From Verrucomicrobiota bacterium (lineage in GTDB: Bacteria; Verrucomicrobiota; Verrucomicrobiia; Limisphaerales; JADLHS01): a DNA stretch of 64,000 nt. Positions 27,820 through 37,496 of the stretch are shown piece by piece (the stretch's first letter is position 1; every line of letters begins with the position of its first letter). The stretch spans positions 531,929 to 595,928 of the forward strand of contig JAKQDQ010000178.1 of assembly GCA_029573725.1 (NCBI GenBank), read 5' to 3'. A program made the translations under genes and the position numbers. The notes under the pieces were generated by a model. The model had not been told where the DNA came from and did not search any database. It worked only from the letters and a program-made list of their open reading frames with translations.

Positions 27820-28845
27820 TTGCACGCCGCAGTTCCAACCCTGCCCACGACCTTTGCCCGGCTGCTCGAGGGGGCCGCCCCGATCCTGGCGCTCGCCCCG
27901 ATGCAGGATGTCACGGACGCCCGGTTTTGGGCGCTCATCCAGCAACGTGGCGGCGCGGATGTTTATTGGACCGAGTACTTTCGCGTGCATGCCGTTTCGC
28001 GACTGGAAAAATGGATTGTCGCCGACATTGAAACGAACCCCACGGGACGCCCCATCGTGGCGCAGATGATCGGCAATGACATTCCGTCGTTGCTCCGCAC
28101 CGCCCGGGAACTGGAAAAACTCCCCGTGGCGGCGATTGACCTGAACCTGGGCTGCCCGGCCCCCATCGTTTTCAAGAAGTGTGCCGGGGGTGGTTTGTTG
28201 CGCGAACCGCAGCGCATTGACGCCATCCTTGGCGCCCTGCGGGACGCCATTCGCATCAAATTCACGGTGAAAACCCGGCTGGGTTTTCACGCCGTCGGGG
28301 AGTTTGAACGGTTGCTCCCCATCTTTGCCCGTCACGCGTTGGACGCGCTGACGATTCATGTCCGGACCGTGGCGCAAGGGTACCGGCTGCCCGTACATTA
28401 TGACTTTGTGCGCACGGCCGTTGCGGCGCTGCGCTGTCCGGTGATTGGCAACGGACACATTTATTCCGCCCGGCAGGCGCAGACGGTGTTGGCCGAGACC
28501 GGGGCGCACGGCCTGATGATCGGACGCGGGGTCATTCGCAACCCGTGGTTGTTCAACCAGATCCGGCAGCAGTTGCGCGGCGAGCCGGTGGTGCTTCCGA
28601 CCGGCCGGGAAGTGTTGGCCTATATTCACGAACTGTGGGAATCCCAGGTCCGTTTGGACGCGCCGGAGAAAATCCAGTGCGAACGCATGAAGAAGTTCAT
28701 GAACTACCTGGGCGAAGGTGTGGCGGAGGATTTCCTGTACCGCATCCGCCGCTCGCAAACCCGGAGGGAGTTTTTTGACCTTTGCCGCAATTTCCTCGAT
28801 CACGACCAGCCCCTGCCGCTGGCCCCCGCCGACGTTCATCCCTGA
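27820..28845 (+). CDS. tRNA dihydrouridine synthase family protein
   Basis: The TTG at 27820 is the likely start. The first ATG lies inside the conserved LALAPMQDVTDARF motif and would remove the first strand of the barrel. The 341-residue FMN enzyme has the family motifs MIGNDIPSLL, IDLNLGCPAPIVFKKCAGGGLL (catalytic Cys in GCP), TVKTRLG, TIHVRT, VIGNGHIYS and GLMIGRG. It reduces uridine to dihydrouridine in tRNA. Which Dus subgroup it belongs to cannot be settled. It sits 24 bases after the symporter gene, which probably reflects shared transcription rather than shared function. Confidence 0.88.
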   Translation: MHAAVPTLPTTFARLLEGAAPILALAPMQDVTDARFWALIQQRGGADVYWTEYFRVHAVSRLEKWIVADIETNPTGRPIVAQMIGNDIPSLLRTARELEKLPVAAIDLNLGCPAPIVFKKCAGGGLLREPQRIDAILGALRDAIRIKFTVKTRLGFHAVGEFERLLPIFARHALDALTIHVRTVAQGYRLPVHYDFVRTAVAALRCPVIGNGHIYSARQAQTVLAETGAHGLMIGRGVIRNPWLFNQIRQQLRGEPVVLPTGREVLAYIHELWESQVRLDAPEKIQCERMKKFMNYLGEGVAEDFLYRIRRSQTRREFFDLCRNFLDHDQPLPLAPADVHP

Positions 28846-28941
28846 TCGCGCGGCGGCCGGTTAAAATCCGGCCGGGATTTTGTAGCTGCGCAGGAGCAGC
28901 CCATTCTGCAGTATTGCGGCAACGAAGTGAGCACCGGACCT

Positions 28942-29733
28942 ATGAATCCCATGCACGAAATTGACTACCAGGTTCACGGCGACGCCATGCAGTTCGTCGA
29001 AGTGGAACTCGACCCGATGGAGGCCGCCGTCGCGGAGGCCGGCGGCATGATGTACATGGACGAGGGCATCGAGATGGAAACCATCTTCGGCGACGGCTCG
29101 CAACAAAGCAGTGGTTTCCTCGGGGCGTTGATGGGCGCAGGCAAGCGGCTGCTCACCGGCGAGTCGCTCTTCATGACGGTGTTTCAAAATCGCGGGCAGG
29201 GGAAGAAACGCGTGGCCTTCGGCGCGCCTTATCCCGGCAAGATCATCCCCGTCCACCTCGCGGCCATCGGCGGCGAATTGATCGCGCAAAAGGATTCCTT
29301 CCTGTGTGCGGCCAAGGGCGTGAGCGTGGGCATTGCGTTCAACAAGAAGATCGGGGCGGGGCTGTTTGGCGGTGAAGGCTTCATCATGCAGCGGTTGCAG
29401 GGCGATGGCTGGGCGTTCCTCCACGCCGGCGGCAATATTCATGAACGGGTGCTCGGCCCGGGGCAGGTGTTGCGCGTGGACACCGGCTGCATCGTGGGGT
29501 TCCAGCCCAGCGTGGCATACGACATCCAATACGTGGGCAAGATCAAATCCGCGTTGTTTGGCGGCGAGGGCCTGTTTTTCGCCACGTTGCGTGGCCCGGG
29601 AAAAATCTGGCTGCAATCGTTGCCTTTGAGCCGCATGGCGGACCGCATCGTCTCGGCCTCGCGGGCGACCGGACGCAAGGAAGAAGGCTCGATCCTCGGA
29701 GGGTTGGGCAATCTGCTCGACGGCGACGGTTGA
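28942..29733 (+). CDS. AIM24/TIGR00266 family protein
   Basis: The 263-residue protein begins at the ATG at 28942 (a GTG lies five codons upstream). It shows the family's repeated beta pattern: FVEVELDPMEAAVAEAGGMMYMD, KRLLTGESLFMTVFQNRG, PGKIIPVHLAAIGGELIAQK, LFGGEGFIMQRLQGDGWAFLHAGG and SALFGGEGLFFATLRGPGKI. The family is a beta-helix-like fold, named after the yeast mitochondrial biogenesis protein AIM24. The bacterial role is unknown. There is no signal peptide or membrane helix, so it is probably cytoplasmic. Confidence 0.88.
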   Translation: MNPMHEIDYQVHGDAMQFVEVELDPMEAAVAEAGGMMYMDEGIEMETIFGDGSQQSSGFLGALMGAGKRLLTGESLFMTVFQNRGQGKKRVAFGAPYPGKIIPVHLAAIGGELIAQKDSFLCAAKGVSVGIAFNKKIGAGLFGGEGFIMQRLQGDGWAFLHAGGNIHERVLGPGQVLRVDTGCIVGFQPSVAYDIQYVGKIKSALFGGEGLFFATLRGPGKIWLQSLPLSRMADRIVSASRATGRKEEGSILGGLGNLLDGDG

Positions 29734-29741
29734 CGATGGGG

Positions 29742-30233
29742 CATTGTGCAACGCGGGCATCAACACGGGTTGCCTCCGGCCGGGCGTACGTGGGCCTCCA
29801 GATCCCGCCGGGATTCACGCGCGAGCAGCTGCTGGTGAGTTCGCTGTCGCGCTGGGGGGCTGATACTCGGCAAGCTGGTGCCCGATCTGGTCATCGGCAT
29901 GGTGATGAGTGCGATTTTGTTCGCCTTGCTGAGCCTGGGATTGCTCATCTCCACCCGGGCGCAGAACCAGATGCAGGCATTGCAGATAAGCATGATGTTC
30001 ATCCTGTCAGGCGTGCTTTTCTCGGGCTTCATTTTCCCACGGGAAACCTGCCGCAAATCTTCTATGGCCTCAGCACGGTCATTCCGGTGACGTATTCCAT
30101 TGAACTGGAACGCGCGGTGATCTTGCGGGGCGCGGGACTGGCGGAGATCCCGGGCCATCTCGTCGTGCTGGCGGGAATGGGCATGGCGTTGTTCGGTCTG
30201 GGTGTGGTACGGTTTCGGCGGCAAACGGCATGA
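29742..30233 (+). pseudogene. Decayed ABC-2 type transporter permease
   Basis: Three pieces in two frames match an ABC-2 permease. RAYVGLQIPPGFTREQLL (near 29785) comes from the periplasmic region. GLILGKLVPDLVIGMVMSAI to SGVLFSGFIFPRE is the membrane core. Then, after a shift near 30045, NLPQIFYGLSTVIPVTYS runs to the end VRFRRQTA. More than half of the protein is missing and two frameshifts are needed. The final stop still overlaps the DUF983 start (ATGATGA at 30230), so the decay kept the original junction. No partner ATPase gene is present. Confidence 0.8.
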
Positions 30234-30634
30234 TGAATTCACCGATACCGAAACTGGGGACCGTCCTCTGGCGGGGGCTGCGGCGGCGTTGCCCGCGGTG
30301 TGGGCAGGGCGCCATTTACCGGAGTTTTCTGCGCATGCACGATCACTGCGCGGTTTGCGGGTTGAAGTTCATGCACGACCAGGGCGATCTGTGGGTGTAC
30401 ATCATCATTGTGGATCGCGCGCTGTTCATCCTGCCGCTGATTGCCATGCTGTATTTCAGGCTCTACAATCCCTACACCGTCTGGTTCGCGCTTTTCATCG
30501 GGCTGCTGGTGGGGGGAATGTTTTATACGGTGCCGCATCGCAATTCCATCTGTCTCGGCCTCGACCATTGGGCGCACCGCAAATGGGGGCGCAATGATTC
30601 CGACCGGACGCCGGCCGCGCCTCCCGAGTCATGA
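30230..30634 (+). CDS. DUF983 zinc-ribbon membrane protein
   Basis: The 134-residue protein has a zinc-ribbon-like set of cysteines (Cys21 and Cys24 in CPRC, Cys40 and Cys43 in CAVC). Two hydrophobic helices follow ([20 protein letters not shown] and [17 protein letters not shown]). This is the DUF983 layout. The function of the family is unknown; some members sit near cytochrome oxidase genes. The start overlaps the end of the dead permease, and the stop overlaps the next gene (ATGA at 30631-30634), suggesting coupled translation. Confidence 0.85.
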   Translation: MMNSPIPKLGTVLWRGLRRRCPRCGQGAIYRSFLRMHDHCAVCGLKFMHDQGDLWVYIIIVDRALFILPLIAMLYFRLYNPYTVWFALFIGLLVGGMFYTVPHRNSICLGLDHWAHRKWGRNDSDRTPAAPPES

Positions 30635-31875
30635 AGCCGCCGCTTCCGTCGTCCGTTGCCGCCACCCCCCGGCTGCGCCTGCGCCTGACCGCCGCCGCCG
30701 AAGCCATCGTGCGGCGCGGGCATCCGTGGGTTTTTGCCGACAGCGTGCGGGAGCAAAATCGCGAGGGTGCGGCGGGAGAGCTGGCGGCGATCTTCGATCG
30801 GAATGACAAGTTTTTCGCAATCGGTTTTTATGATCCGCAATCACCGATTCGCGTCCGGATTCTGCACGTGGGCCAATCGCTGGCGATTGATGAAAAATTC
30901 TGGCGGGATCGTTTGGTTGCCGCGTTGACGCGCCGCCGCGAATGGTTTGACGCGCAAACCACCGGGTACCGGTTGATCAACGGCGAGAGCGATGGCTGGC
31001 CGGGACTTGTGCTGGATCGCTACGAGCAAACCTGCGTATTGAAAATTTACACGGCGGCGTGGTTTGCACATCTGACCGGAATCGTTCACTTGATTCGCGA
31101 GCACCTGCATCCCGAATTGATCGTCCTGCGCTTGAGTCGAAAGCTGGGGGTGTCCGTTCCGCTCCGGACGGACGGCGAAGTTTTGTTTCAAGGCGGGCCG
31201 GCTCCACCAGCCAATACGACCGTTATTTTTCAGGAACATGGATTGCGCTTGGAAGCGGACGTCCGGCGGGGACAAAAGACCGGCTTCTTTCTTGACCAAC
31301 GCGAAAACCGGCAACAAGTCGAAGCGCTCGCGGCCCATCGCACGGTGTTGAATGCTTTCAGTTTCTCGGGCGGCTTTTCCCTCTACGCGGCCCGGGGCGG
31401 AGCCACATCCGTTACGGACCTCGATCTCAGCGCGCACGCTTTGGCCGCGGCCCGCCGCAATTTTGCGCTGAACCACAATCACCCGACGATTGCCGCGTGC
31501 CGGCGCGAACAAATTCAGGCCGATGCGTTCCAGTGGCTGGCGCACAACCTGGATCGAAAATTCGATCTTGTGATCCTGGATCCGCCCTCGCTGGCCCGAC
31601 GTGAAGCGGAACGTGCCGGGGCCATTCGAGCCTACGAAAAGTTGGCTGGTGCGGGCATCGCCCACTTGCGAAGGAACGGAATTTTGGTTGCGTGCTCTTG
31701 CTCCGGGCATGTGCCCCAGGAAGAGTTTTTCGGCGCAGTCCGGACGGCCGCCCGCCGTTCTGACCGCCGGCTGATCGAGTGGCAAACAACGGGGCAGCCA
31801 CCGGATCATCCGGCCACTTTCAAAGAGGCGGCATATTTGAAGGCGATTTACTTGCGCGAGCGCGGCGGAAAATAA
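30631..31875 (+). CDS. RlmI-like class I rRNA cytosine methyltransferase
   Basis: The 414-residue protein has an N-terminal PUA-like domain ([14 protein letters not shown], then [15 protein letters not shown]), a linker domain ([18 protein letters not shown]) and a Rossmann methyltransferase ([51 protein letters not shown]). The DPP and CSCS motifs are those of the RlmI/RlmK 5-methylcytosine rRNA methyltransferase family. The E. coli RlmI target is C1962 of 23S rRNA. Whether the site is the same here is not known. Start overlaps the DUF983 stop. Confidence 0.88.
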   Translation: MKPPLPSSVAATPRLRLRLTAAAEAIVRRGHPWVFADSVREQNREGAAGELAAIFDRNDKFFAIGFYDPQSPIRVRILHVGQSLAIDEKFWRDRLVAALTRRREWFDAQTTGYRLINGESDGWPGLVLDRYEQTCVLKIYTAAWFAHLTGIVHLIREHLHPELIVLRLSRKLGVSVPLRTDGEVLFQGGPAPPANTTVIFQEHGLRLEADVRRGQKTGFFLDQRENRQQVEALAAHRTVLNAFSFSGGFSLYAARGGATSVTDLDLSAHALAAARRNFALNHNHPTIAACRREQIQADAFQWLAHNLDRKFDLVILDPPSLARREAERAGAIRAYEKLAGAGIAHLRRNGILVACSCSGHVPQEEFFGAVRTAARRSDRRLIEWQTTGQPPDHPATFKEAAYLKAIYLRERGGK

Positions 31876-31956
31876 AGTCGGCGGTTGCGGTCCCCCTTTC
31901 GGCTTCCGTCGTGCCGCCAACGGACATCCGGCTTTCGCTGCGTTGTTGAAGCCGAC

Positions 31957-34011
31957 TCAACGGCGCGTTCGTCCGCCGCGTTGCAATCCGATCCCGGCAA
32001 ACGGAATGGGCTCAAACCCGGGAAGTTTTTTGAACACGCTCGCATCCCGGCGCAGTTGGAAATTCAATTGTTGGGCGTCCACAAAGCCCGGGTCCTGATT
32101 GGTGACGAGGTTGTCGCGAAGCTCCCAATTTCCGGTCTGCACTGCGCCGCAGTGGACGATGACGTTGTTGGTTGCATAATTGCGCCGCGGCGCCCCGGCG
32201 AACTCCAGCAGCCGCCGGACTTCGGGGTACCGATCGGTAAAGGGTGGTTGAGTGATGTCCACGTCGCGGCGCAATTTGGTCTGCCATAATTCGCCCTCCA
32301 GCCATTCCCGCCAATGCGCGTCCGGCCAGGGACTGCTGCCCAACGCCAGCGGACAATCAATAAACACGCAGTTGCGCACGATGTTGTCGTGGCCGCCATG
32401 TGAAAACACCGCGCCAAAACCACCGCCCGCCGCGCGATAGAACACATTGCCCAACACCGTTTGTCCGCCCGCTCCGTCGTCGAAGTAAACCGCGCAACTA
32501 CCGTGTGTCCGCTGGCTGCCGATGTGGTGCCAGAAATTGTAACGCAACACCGACCCGCGCTCGGAGGGATCGCGCCCCATGTAAAACGCGCCGCAGTCGT
32601 CCGTCTCCATGCCGGTGTGGTGGATTTCATTAAACTCAATCAAGTGATCATTGCCCGCCAAGCCAATGGCTTGATGCGGTCCATCGTGCAATAAATTATG
32701 AGCCAGTCGGACGCCGACGCCGTTCAAATGCACGTGGTAAGCATGCGTGTGTTGCCGGCGTGAAACATTATAGATGTGATTGTTCACGGCCTCATGGCCG
32801 CATGACGTGAGCGATTTGCGGTCGCCGCCCCCAATCTTCAATCCCGACGTGCCGGTTTCAAAAATATCGCAGCCCTCCACCCGGTGGCGCGCTCCGCCGG
32901 CGACGACAATTCCCGCCATGCCGGTATTGCGCACCCGACAATCAATGATGCGATTGTCCGCTCCGCCATTGATTTGCACCGCATCGCCAATACAAGTTTC
33001 GACCGTCAGTCCCTGCAAGCGGACATGGGTTGCGTTGCTGAGGGAAATGACCGGCTGACTCAACGTCGAGAGGACCACCCGCGCACCTTTTAACGTGGCC
33101 GGCGGCCAGAAGAACAAACGGCTGGAGGCGCGATCAATGAAGTATTCGCCCGGTTGATCCAGTTCCTCCAACAGGTTCAACGCGAAAAACCGGCGCGGGC
33201 CGGGATTGCCGCCGCCGAGACCATAACCGTGATTGCGCGCCAGAGTGATGCGTTGTTCCGCCGGATTGATTTGGCCAATGCGGATCGTTTCGCTGGCCCA
33301 ATCAAAACACCAGTAGCCCTGCAACCAGACGGCCGGCGTCTGCAGCCAGCGCGTTGGTCGATTGCCCTCGTAAATGAACGCACCCAATTGATCCGACGCA
33401 TGGTTGCGCCACGGTGCCGGGCCGCTTTCGATCACTTCATGAAACTCGGCCCAGCCGGCGTTGGGCCAGCGCGCCAGCGTCATGCGCTGATCGTTGAAAA
33501 ACAATTCCGGCACCAACGCCGCACCACTGAATTGATCGGGAAACGCGCCGAGGTTGGCGATGCCCAGCTCATGCAACCCGGCAACCCGGACGTGCCGGCG
33601 CGCCCGGGCATCCAACCGCGCCAAATCCGCGGCGTTGGCGACAACCGCAAAATCCTTTGCTGCCAAACCGCGACCACCGATAAGCCGCACCTCGTCCTGA
33701 CGAAACGCGCGATAGAGGATCGGGGAGTCGGTTGTGCCGCTGTCCTCGGCGGTCAAGGTGAAACTGGTGGCCAATGGATAATCTCCGCGATGAATCAAAA
33801 CTGTGACGCCGCCGGCGGGCAATCCCCCCGTGACGCGCAGCGCGCGGATTGCGTCCCGGGCAGCTCCCCAGGTGGCGAACGGCGCACGGCCCGTGCCGGG
33901 ATTCGCGTCGCTACCGTTGACCGCCACATGAAATTCCATTGGCTTTGCGGCGGCAACCGCCGGCGCGCTCAGCGCTGTGGCCAGCGCGAGCAGACAAAGC
34001 GTGCGTTTCAT
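31957..34011 (-). CDS. Secreted right-handed parallel beta-helix protein
   Basis: The ATG at 34011 gives MKRTLCLLALATALSAPAVA as signal peptide and 684 residues. Residues from about 20 begin FHVAVNGSDANPGTGRAPFA, the usual entry to pectate-lyase-like secreted proteins. The region from about 345 to 620 has coil repeats (GLTVETCIGDAVQINGG, IIDCRVRNTGMAGIVVAGG, VEGCDIFETGTSGLKIGGG). It is probably a polysaccharide lyase or glycoside hydrolase, but no family can be fixed. Such proteins are usually secreted. It is divergent from the PTS EIIA gene and convergent with the methyltransferase gene. Confidence 0.85.
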   Translation of the reverse strand: MKRTLCLLALATALSAPAVAAAKPMEFHVAVNGSDANPGTGRAPFATWGAARDAIRALRVTGGLPAGGVTVLIHRGDYPLATSFTLTAEDSGTTDSPILYRAFRQDEVRLIGGRGLAAKDFAVVANAADLARLDARARRHVRVAGLHELGIANLGAFPDQFSGAALVPELFFNDQRMTLARWPNAGWAEFHEVIESGPAPWRNHASDQLGAFIYEGNRPTRWLQTPAVWLQGYWCFDWASETIRIGQINPAEQRITLARNHGYGLGGGNPGPRRFFALNLLEELDQPGEYFIDRASSRLFFWPPATLKGARVVLSTLSQPVISLSNATHVRLQGLTVETCIGDAVQINGGADNRIIDCRVRNTGMAGIVVAGGARHRVEGCDIFETGTSGLKIGGGDRKSLTSCGHEAVNNHIYNVSRRQHTHAYHVHLNGVGVRLAHNLLHDGPHQAIGLAGNDHLIEFNEIHHTGMETDDCGAFYMGRDPSERGSVLRYNFWHHIGSQRTHGSCAVYFDDGAGGQTVLGNVFYRAAGGGFGAVFSHGGHDNIVRNCVFIDCPLALGSSPWPDAHWREWLEGELWQTKLRRDVDITQPPFTDRYPEVRRLLEFAGAPRRNYATNNVIVHCGAVQTGNWELRDNLVTNQDPGFVDAQQLNFQLRRDASVFKKLPGFEPIPFAGIGLQRGGRTRR

Positions 34012-34244
34012 CAGACACATAAAAGACCGGGGACTTGCGGCGAAGCAATCTTTGGATTTGAGGCGCGGAGCAGCGGCCCGCCCGCCAGAATTGAAGTGCC
34101 GATCCGGAAAACTGGGGCTGCGGGGTGTTTCCCGCACGATGATTTTTCACGGCGCGTGAAGGTCGTGGTGTTGCCAGCGTTGCTTTCAAAATAATTCGCC
34201 CTTGAATTGTGGCGTATCTTCGGGCGAAATGGGGGCACGGCGCT

Positions 34245-34709
34245 ATGGAATTAGCTGACATCCTGACGCAAGACCAGATTCTCACGGACCTGGCAGCGGC
34301 TGACCGTTGGCAGGCCATTGATGAACTGATCAATGCCCTGGTGACGGCGGGAAAAATTCAACCGGAACACCGCGCCGCCATCGCGGAAGTCGTCAAGAAG
34401 CGCGAACGCGCCATGAGCACGGGCATCGGCTTTGGCATTGGGATCCCGCACGCTTCCACCAATTTGATCCCGGAAGTCGTGGGCGCGCTGGGGCGTTCCA
34501 AGCAGGGCGTCAACTTCGACGCGCTCGACAATCAGCCGGTCACCCTCGTCATGTTGTTCCTGGTACCGCAGGGCCAGTTCCAAAAACACCTGCACACCCT
34601 CGCCAACATTGCCAAAATTCTCCACAAGGCGGAGTTTCGTCAGACCCTGGAAAGCGCGCCCGACGCGGCGGCCATGCTCCAGGCGATCAAACGTCAGGAG
34701 CGCAAATAG
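34245..34709 (+). CDS. PTS EIIA domain protein (nitrogen-type/fructose-type)
   Basis: The ATG at 34245 gives 154 residues; an upstream GTG would add 12 codons with no similarity. It has the EIIA fold pattern, with the phosphorylatable His69 in FGIGIPHAST. VGALGRSKQGVNFDALDNQP and LVMLFLVPQGQFQKHLHTLA follow. This is the PtsN/fructose-EIIA group. No EIIB/EIIC genes are seen, so a regulatory role is more likely than sugar import. It precedes argS by 31 bases in the same direction. Confidence 0.88.
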   Translation: MELADILTQDQILTDLAAADRWQAIDELINALVTAGKIQPEHRAAIAEVVKKRERAMSTGIGFGIGIPHASTNLIPEVVGALGRSKQGVNFDALDNQPVTLVMLFLVPQGQFQKHLHTLANIAKILHKAEFRQTLESAPDAAAMLQAIKRQERK

Positions 34710-34740
34710 CCGCGCGCCCGGCGCAGTCAGCCGGCCGGGG

Positions 34741-36540
34741 ATGCCTGCGATGAAGCCAGAAATTTTCGTGCTGCCGCATCAACAGATTGAAAAGCATTTG
34801 CAGGCGGCCGTGCGCCGCGTGTTGCCGGAGGCGGATCCGACGCACGTGTTGCTGCGCCCGTGTCCGGATGTCAGGTTTGGTGATTACCAATGCAGCGCCT
34901 TGATGGCGCTGGCCAAAGCCCGCCGGATCAACCCCCGTCAACTGGCCGCCGGGGTGATGGCCGGGTTGGACGTGCGGGCGTGGTGCGAATCCGTGACGAT
35001 TGCCGGTGCCGGTTTCTTGAATTTCCGGCTCAAAACCTCGACCTTGGCAGAGACGCTGCAAGCGGCGGCGCGCGGCGAGCATTTATTTTTCACCAAAACC
35101 GCCGCGGCGCGCTGCATTGTCGTGGACTTCAGCTCGCCCAACGTGGCCAAGCCCATGCATGTGGGGCACATCCGTTCCACGGATATCGGTGACGCGCTGC
35201 AGCGGATTCTGCGTCTGCTGGGGCATCGGGTCATCACCGACAACCACATCGGAGATTGGGGCACCCAATTTGGGAAGCTGCTATTGGGTTGGAAGGAGAT
35301 TTTGGATCGGGCGGCGCTTGAACGCGATGCGATCACCGAACTGGAACGGCTGTATAAAGTCGTCAATGCCGCGTGTGATGCGGACCCGCAACGTCTGGAA
35401 GCCGCGAAGCACGAGCTGGTCAAACTGCAGGCGGGAGACGCGGAAAATCTCGCGATCTGGAAGGAAATGACCCGGCTCTCGCAAGTTCAGTTTGATGCGA
35501 TCTACAACCGGCTCGGAGTGAAATTCGATGTGACGCTGGGGGAAAGTTTTTACAACGCGCAACTGCCCGACGTGGTTCGAGATCTGGTGGCGCGCGGCAT
35601 CGCACGGGAAAGCGAGGGGGCCATGGGCGTTTTTAGTGACGGTTCCGTGCCGCCCAAGGAGGACGTGTTCCTGGTCAATCGCGACGGCGAGTGGGTGGCG
35701 GATCCGGCGCTGGTGCAAAAAAGCGACGGCGGTTTCAATTACACCACCACGGATCTGGCCACGATTGATTATCGCCTGAAAACCTGGTCGCCCCAGGAAA
35801 TTATCTACGTGGTGGATGACCGGCAAAGCGGCCACTTCAAAAAATTGTTCGCCACTTTCGCCCGCTGGCAGCCGGAGGCCGCCCGGCGTGTCCGGCTGGT
35901 TCACGTCGGCTTTGGGAAGATTCTTGGTGACGACGGCAAACCTTTCAAAACGCGCAGCGGCGAGACGGTCAAGCTGGGGGAACTGATGGATGAGGCGCAG
36001 GAACGCGCGTTCCGCGTGGTGTCCGAAAAAAACGCCGGGCTGGACGAGGCACAGCGGCGGACCATCGCCCGCGTGGTGGGGTTGGGCGCCATCAAGTACG
36101 CCGACCTGTCGCCCAACCGGCAGAGCGATTATGTGTTCAGCTGGGACAAGATGCTGGCCCTCAGCGGCAACACCGCGCCGTACCTGCAATACGCCTATGC
36201 GCGGATCCAGAGCATTTTCCGCAAAGCCGCGCTGTCCCACGAGGACCGGGTCGTTGCGGCCATTACCCTGGAGCAGCCGGCGGAGGTGGCGCTGGCCAAA
36301 CACTTGCTGAATTTTGGCCTGGCCCTGGAGACCGCCGCCAGCGAGTACCGCCCCAATTTCATTTGCACCTACCTGTACGAACTGGCCGGGTGCTTCACCT
36401 CCTTCTACGAAACCTGCCCGGTGCTCAAAGCCGAAAGCGCGGCGCGGCAGGCCAGCCGGTTGCACCTTTGCGATCTCACCGCCCGCGTCCTGAAGCTGGG
36501 ATTGGAAGTCCTGGGGATCGACGTCCTGGAACAAATGTAA
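34741..36540 (+). CDS. argS: Arginyl-tRNA synthetase
   Basis: Start at the ATG at 34741 (a second ATG three codons on) gives 599 residues. The N-terminal Add-1 type domain precedes VDFSSPNVAKPMHVGHIRST, whose HVGH is the class I HIGH motif. NHIGDWGTQFGKLL follows. At the KMSKS position a divergent GKPFKTRSGE appears, typical of ArgRS. The C-terminal DALR domain ends LKLGLEVLGIDVLEQM. It charges tRNA-Arg using ATP and arginine in the cytoplasm. Complete and without anomalies. Confidence 0.97.
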   Translation: MPAMKPEIFVLPHQQIEKHLQAAVRRVLPEADPTHVLLRPCPDVRFGDYQCSALMALAKARRINPRQLAAGVMAGLDVRAWCESVTIAGAGFLNFRLKTSTLAETLQAAARGEHLFFTKTAAARCIVVDFSSPNVAKPMHVGHIRSTDIGDALQRILRLLGHRVITDNHIGDWGTQFGKLLLGWKEILDRAALERDAITELERLYKVVNAACDADPQRLEAAKHELVKLQAGDAENLAIWKEMTRLSQVQFDAIYNRLGVKFDVTLGESFYNAQLPDVVRDLVARGIARESEGAMGVFSDGSVPPKEDVFLVNRDGEWVADPALVQKSDGGFNYTTTDLATIDYRLKTWSPQEIIYVVDDRQSGHFKKLFATFARWQPEAARRVRLVHVGFGKILGDDGKPFKTRSGETVKLGELMDEAQERAFRVVSEKNAGLDEAQRRTIARVVGLGAIKYADLSPNRQSDYVFSWDKMLALSGNTAPYLQYAYARIQSIFRKAALSHEDRVVAAITLEQPAEVALAKHLLNFGLALETAASEYRPNFICTYLYELAGCFTSFYETCPVLKAESAARQASRLHLCDLTARVLKLGLEVLGIDVLEQM

Positions 36541-36690
36541 GTAGTTTCCGGTCTTTTCAGTGCGGAACGTACGAGGCTAGACTCGGCGCGAACAAGATTG
36601 CGTGAATCCGCTCGCGCCGCGATGGATTCGCCAACCTCGAACCAACTTGAATACATCATGTCATCCCGTCACCACGGCCGGAAAATTGTT

Positions 36691-37377
36691 ATGAAAAAAA
36701 TCCTGCTTGCCTCCCTCGTTTGCACGTCACTATGTCTGAGCCAATGGGCTTCCGCCGACATCCTCGCGCAATGGAACTTTGATGCCTTGACGCTCCCCAA
36801 TACGCCCAGCAACACCCCGTCAGTGGGGCAGATCGTCGCCGACCTGGGCACCGGGTCGGCGTTCGGCTACCATGCCAATGGGGCCACCGTCTGGTCCACC
36901 CCCGCGGGCAACGGCTCGCCAAAATCCTTCAGCGCCAACAACTGGTCGGTCGGTGATTATTTCCAATTTGAAAGCAGCTCGCTCGGTCATGCGGGCCTGA
37001 TCGTCTCCTTCGATCAGACGGGCAGCAATACCGGTCCGGGCACGTTCGGATTCCAGTACAGCACCGATGGCCTCACCTTTACGCAGTTTGCCACCTACAG
37101 CCTCATCAACGCTGGCTGGAGCACCCAGAATCCCACTCCGAACCCGAGTTCCTACAGTTTTGATCTCAGTGCGCTGACGCTATTGGATAACGCTCCGGCC
37201 ATATACTTTCGTCTGGTGGATCTCGACACGACCGCCATCAATGGCAATAACGTTGCCTCGGGAGGCACGGGGCGCGTGGATAATTTCACCATCGCCACGG
37301 TGCCCGAACCGGGCTCGCTGACCTTGGTGGGCGTCTTCGGCCTGCTGGGAGTGTTCCTGAAGCGCCGCCGGCATTAA
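36691..37377 (+). CDS. PEP-CTERM sorted secreted protein
   Basis: The ATG at 36691 gives MKKILLASLVCTSLCLSQWA as signal peptide and 228 residues. The mature part is Ser/Thr/Asn-rich and beta-rich (ILAQWNFDALTLPNTP, FGFQYSTDGLTFTQFATY). The end, VPEPGSLTLVGVFGLLGVFL then KRRRH, is a classic PEP-CTERM sorting signal: the VPEP motif, a helix and a basic tail. It is processed by an exosortase encoded elsewhere. A terminator follows at 37401. Confidence 0.93.
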   Translation: MKKILLASLVCTSLCLSQWASADILAQWNFDALTLPNTPSNTPSVGQIVADLGTGSAFGYHANGATVWSTPAGNGSPKSFSANNWSVGDYFQFESSSLGHAGLIVSFDQTGSNTGPGTFGFQYSTDGLTFTQFATYSLINAGWSTQNPTPNPSSYSFDLSALTLLDNAPAIYFRLVDLDTTAINGNNVASGGTGRVDNFTIATVPEPGSLTLVGVFGLLGVFLKRRRH

Positions 37378-37400
37378 TTCAGAGCGTATCGCCAACCCTC

Positions 37401-37439
37401 GGGCGGAAGCTTGGCATCAGCTTCCGCCCATTTATTTTT
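37401..37439 (+). terminator. Intrinsic terminator after the PEP-CTERM gene
   Basis: An 11-base perfect stem (GGGCGGAAGCT with AGCTTCCGCCC, 7-base loop) is followed by TTTATTTTT. It begins 24 bases after the stop at 37377. The hairpin and U-tract are textbook. Confidence 0.88.
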
Positions 37440-37496
37440 CCAGAAGAATGATGCAGGTTGCGCTGGACTGTGGTAATAATTCCCGCTGTCCAAGCC

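Noticed and set aside
26149-28839. An 896-codon open frame antisense to the response regulator, symporter and dus genes
   Set aside because: It crosses three clearly real genes on the other strand and has low-complexity, charged content.
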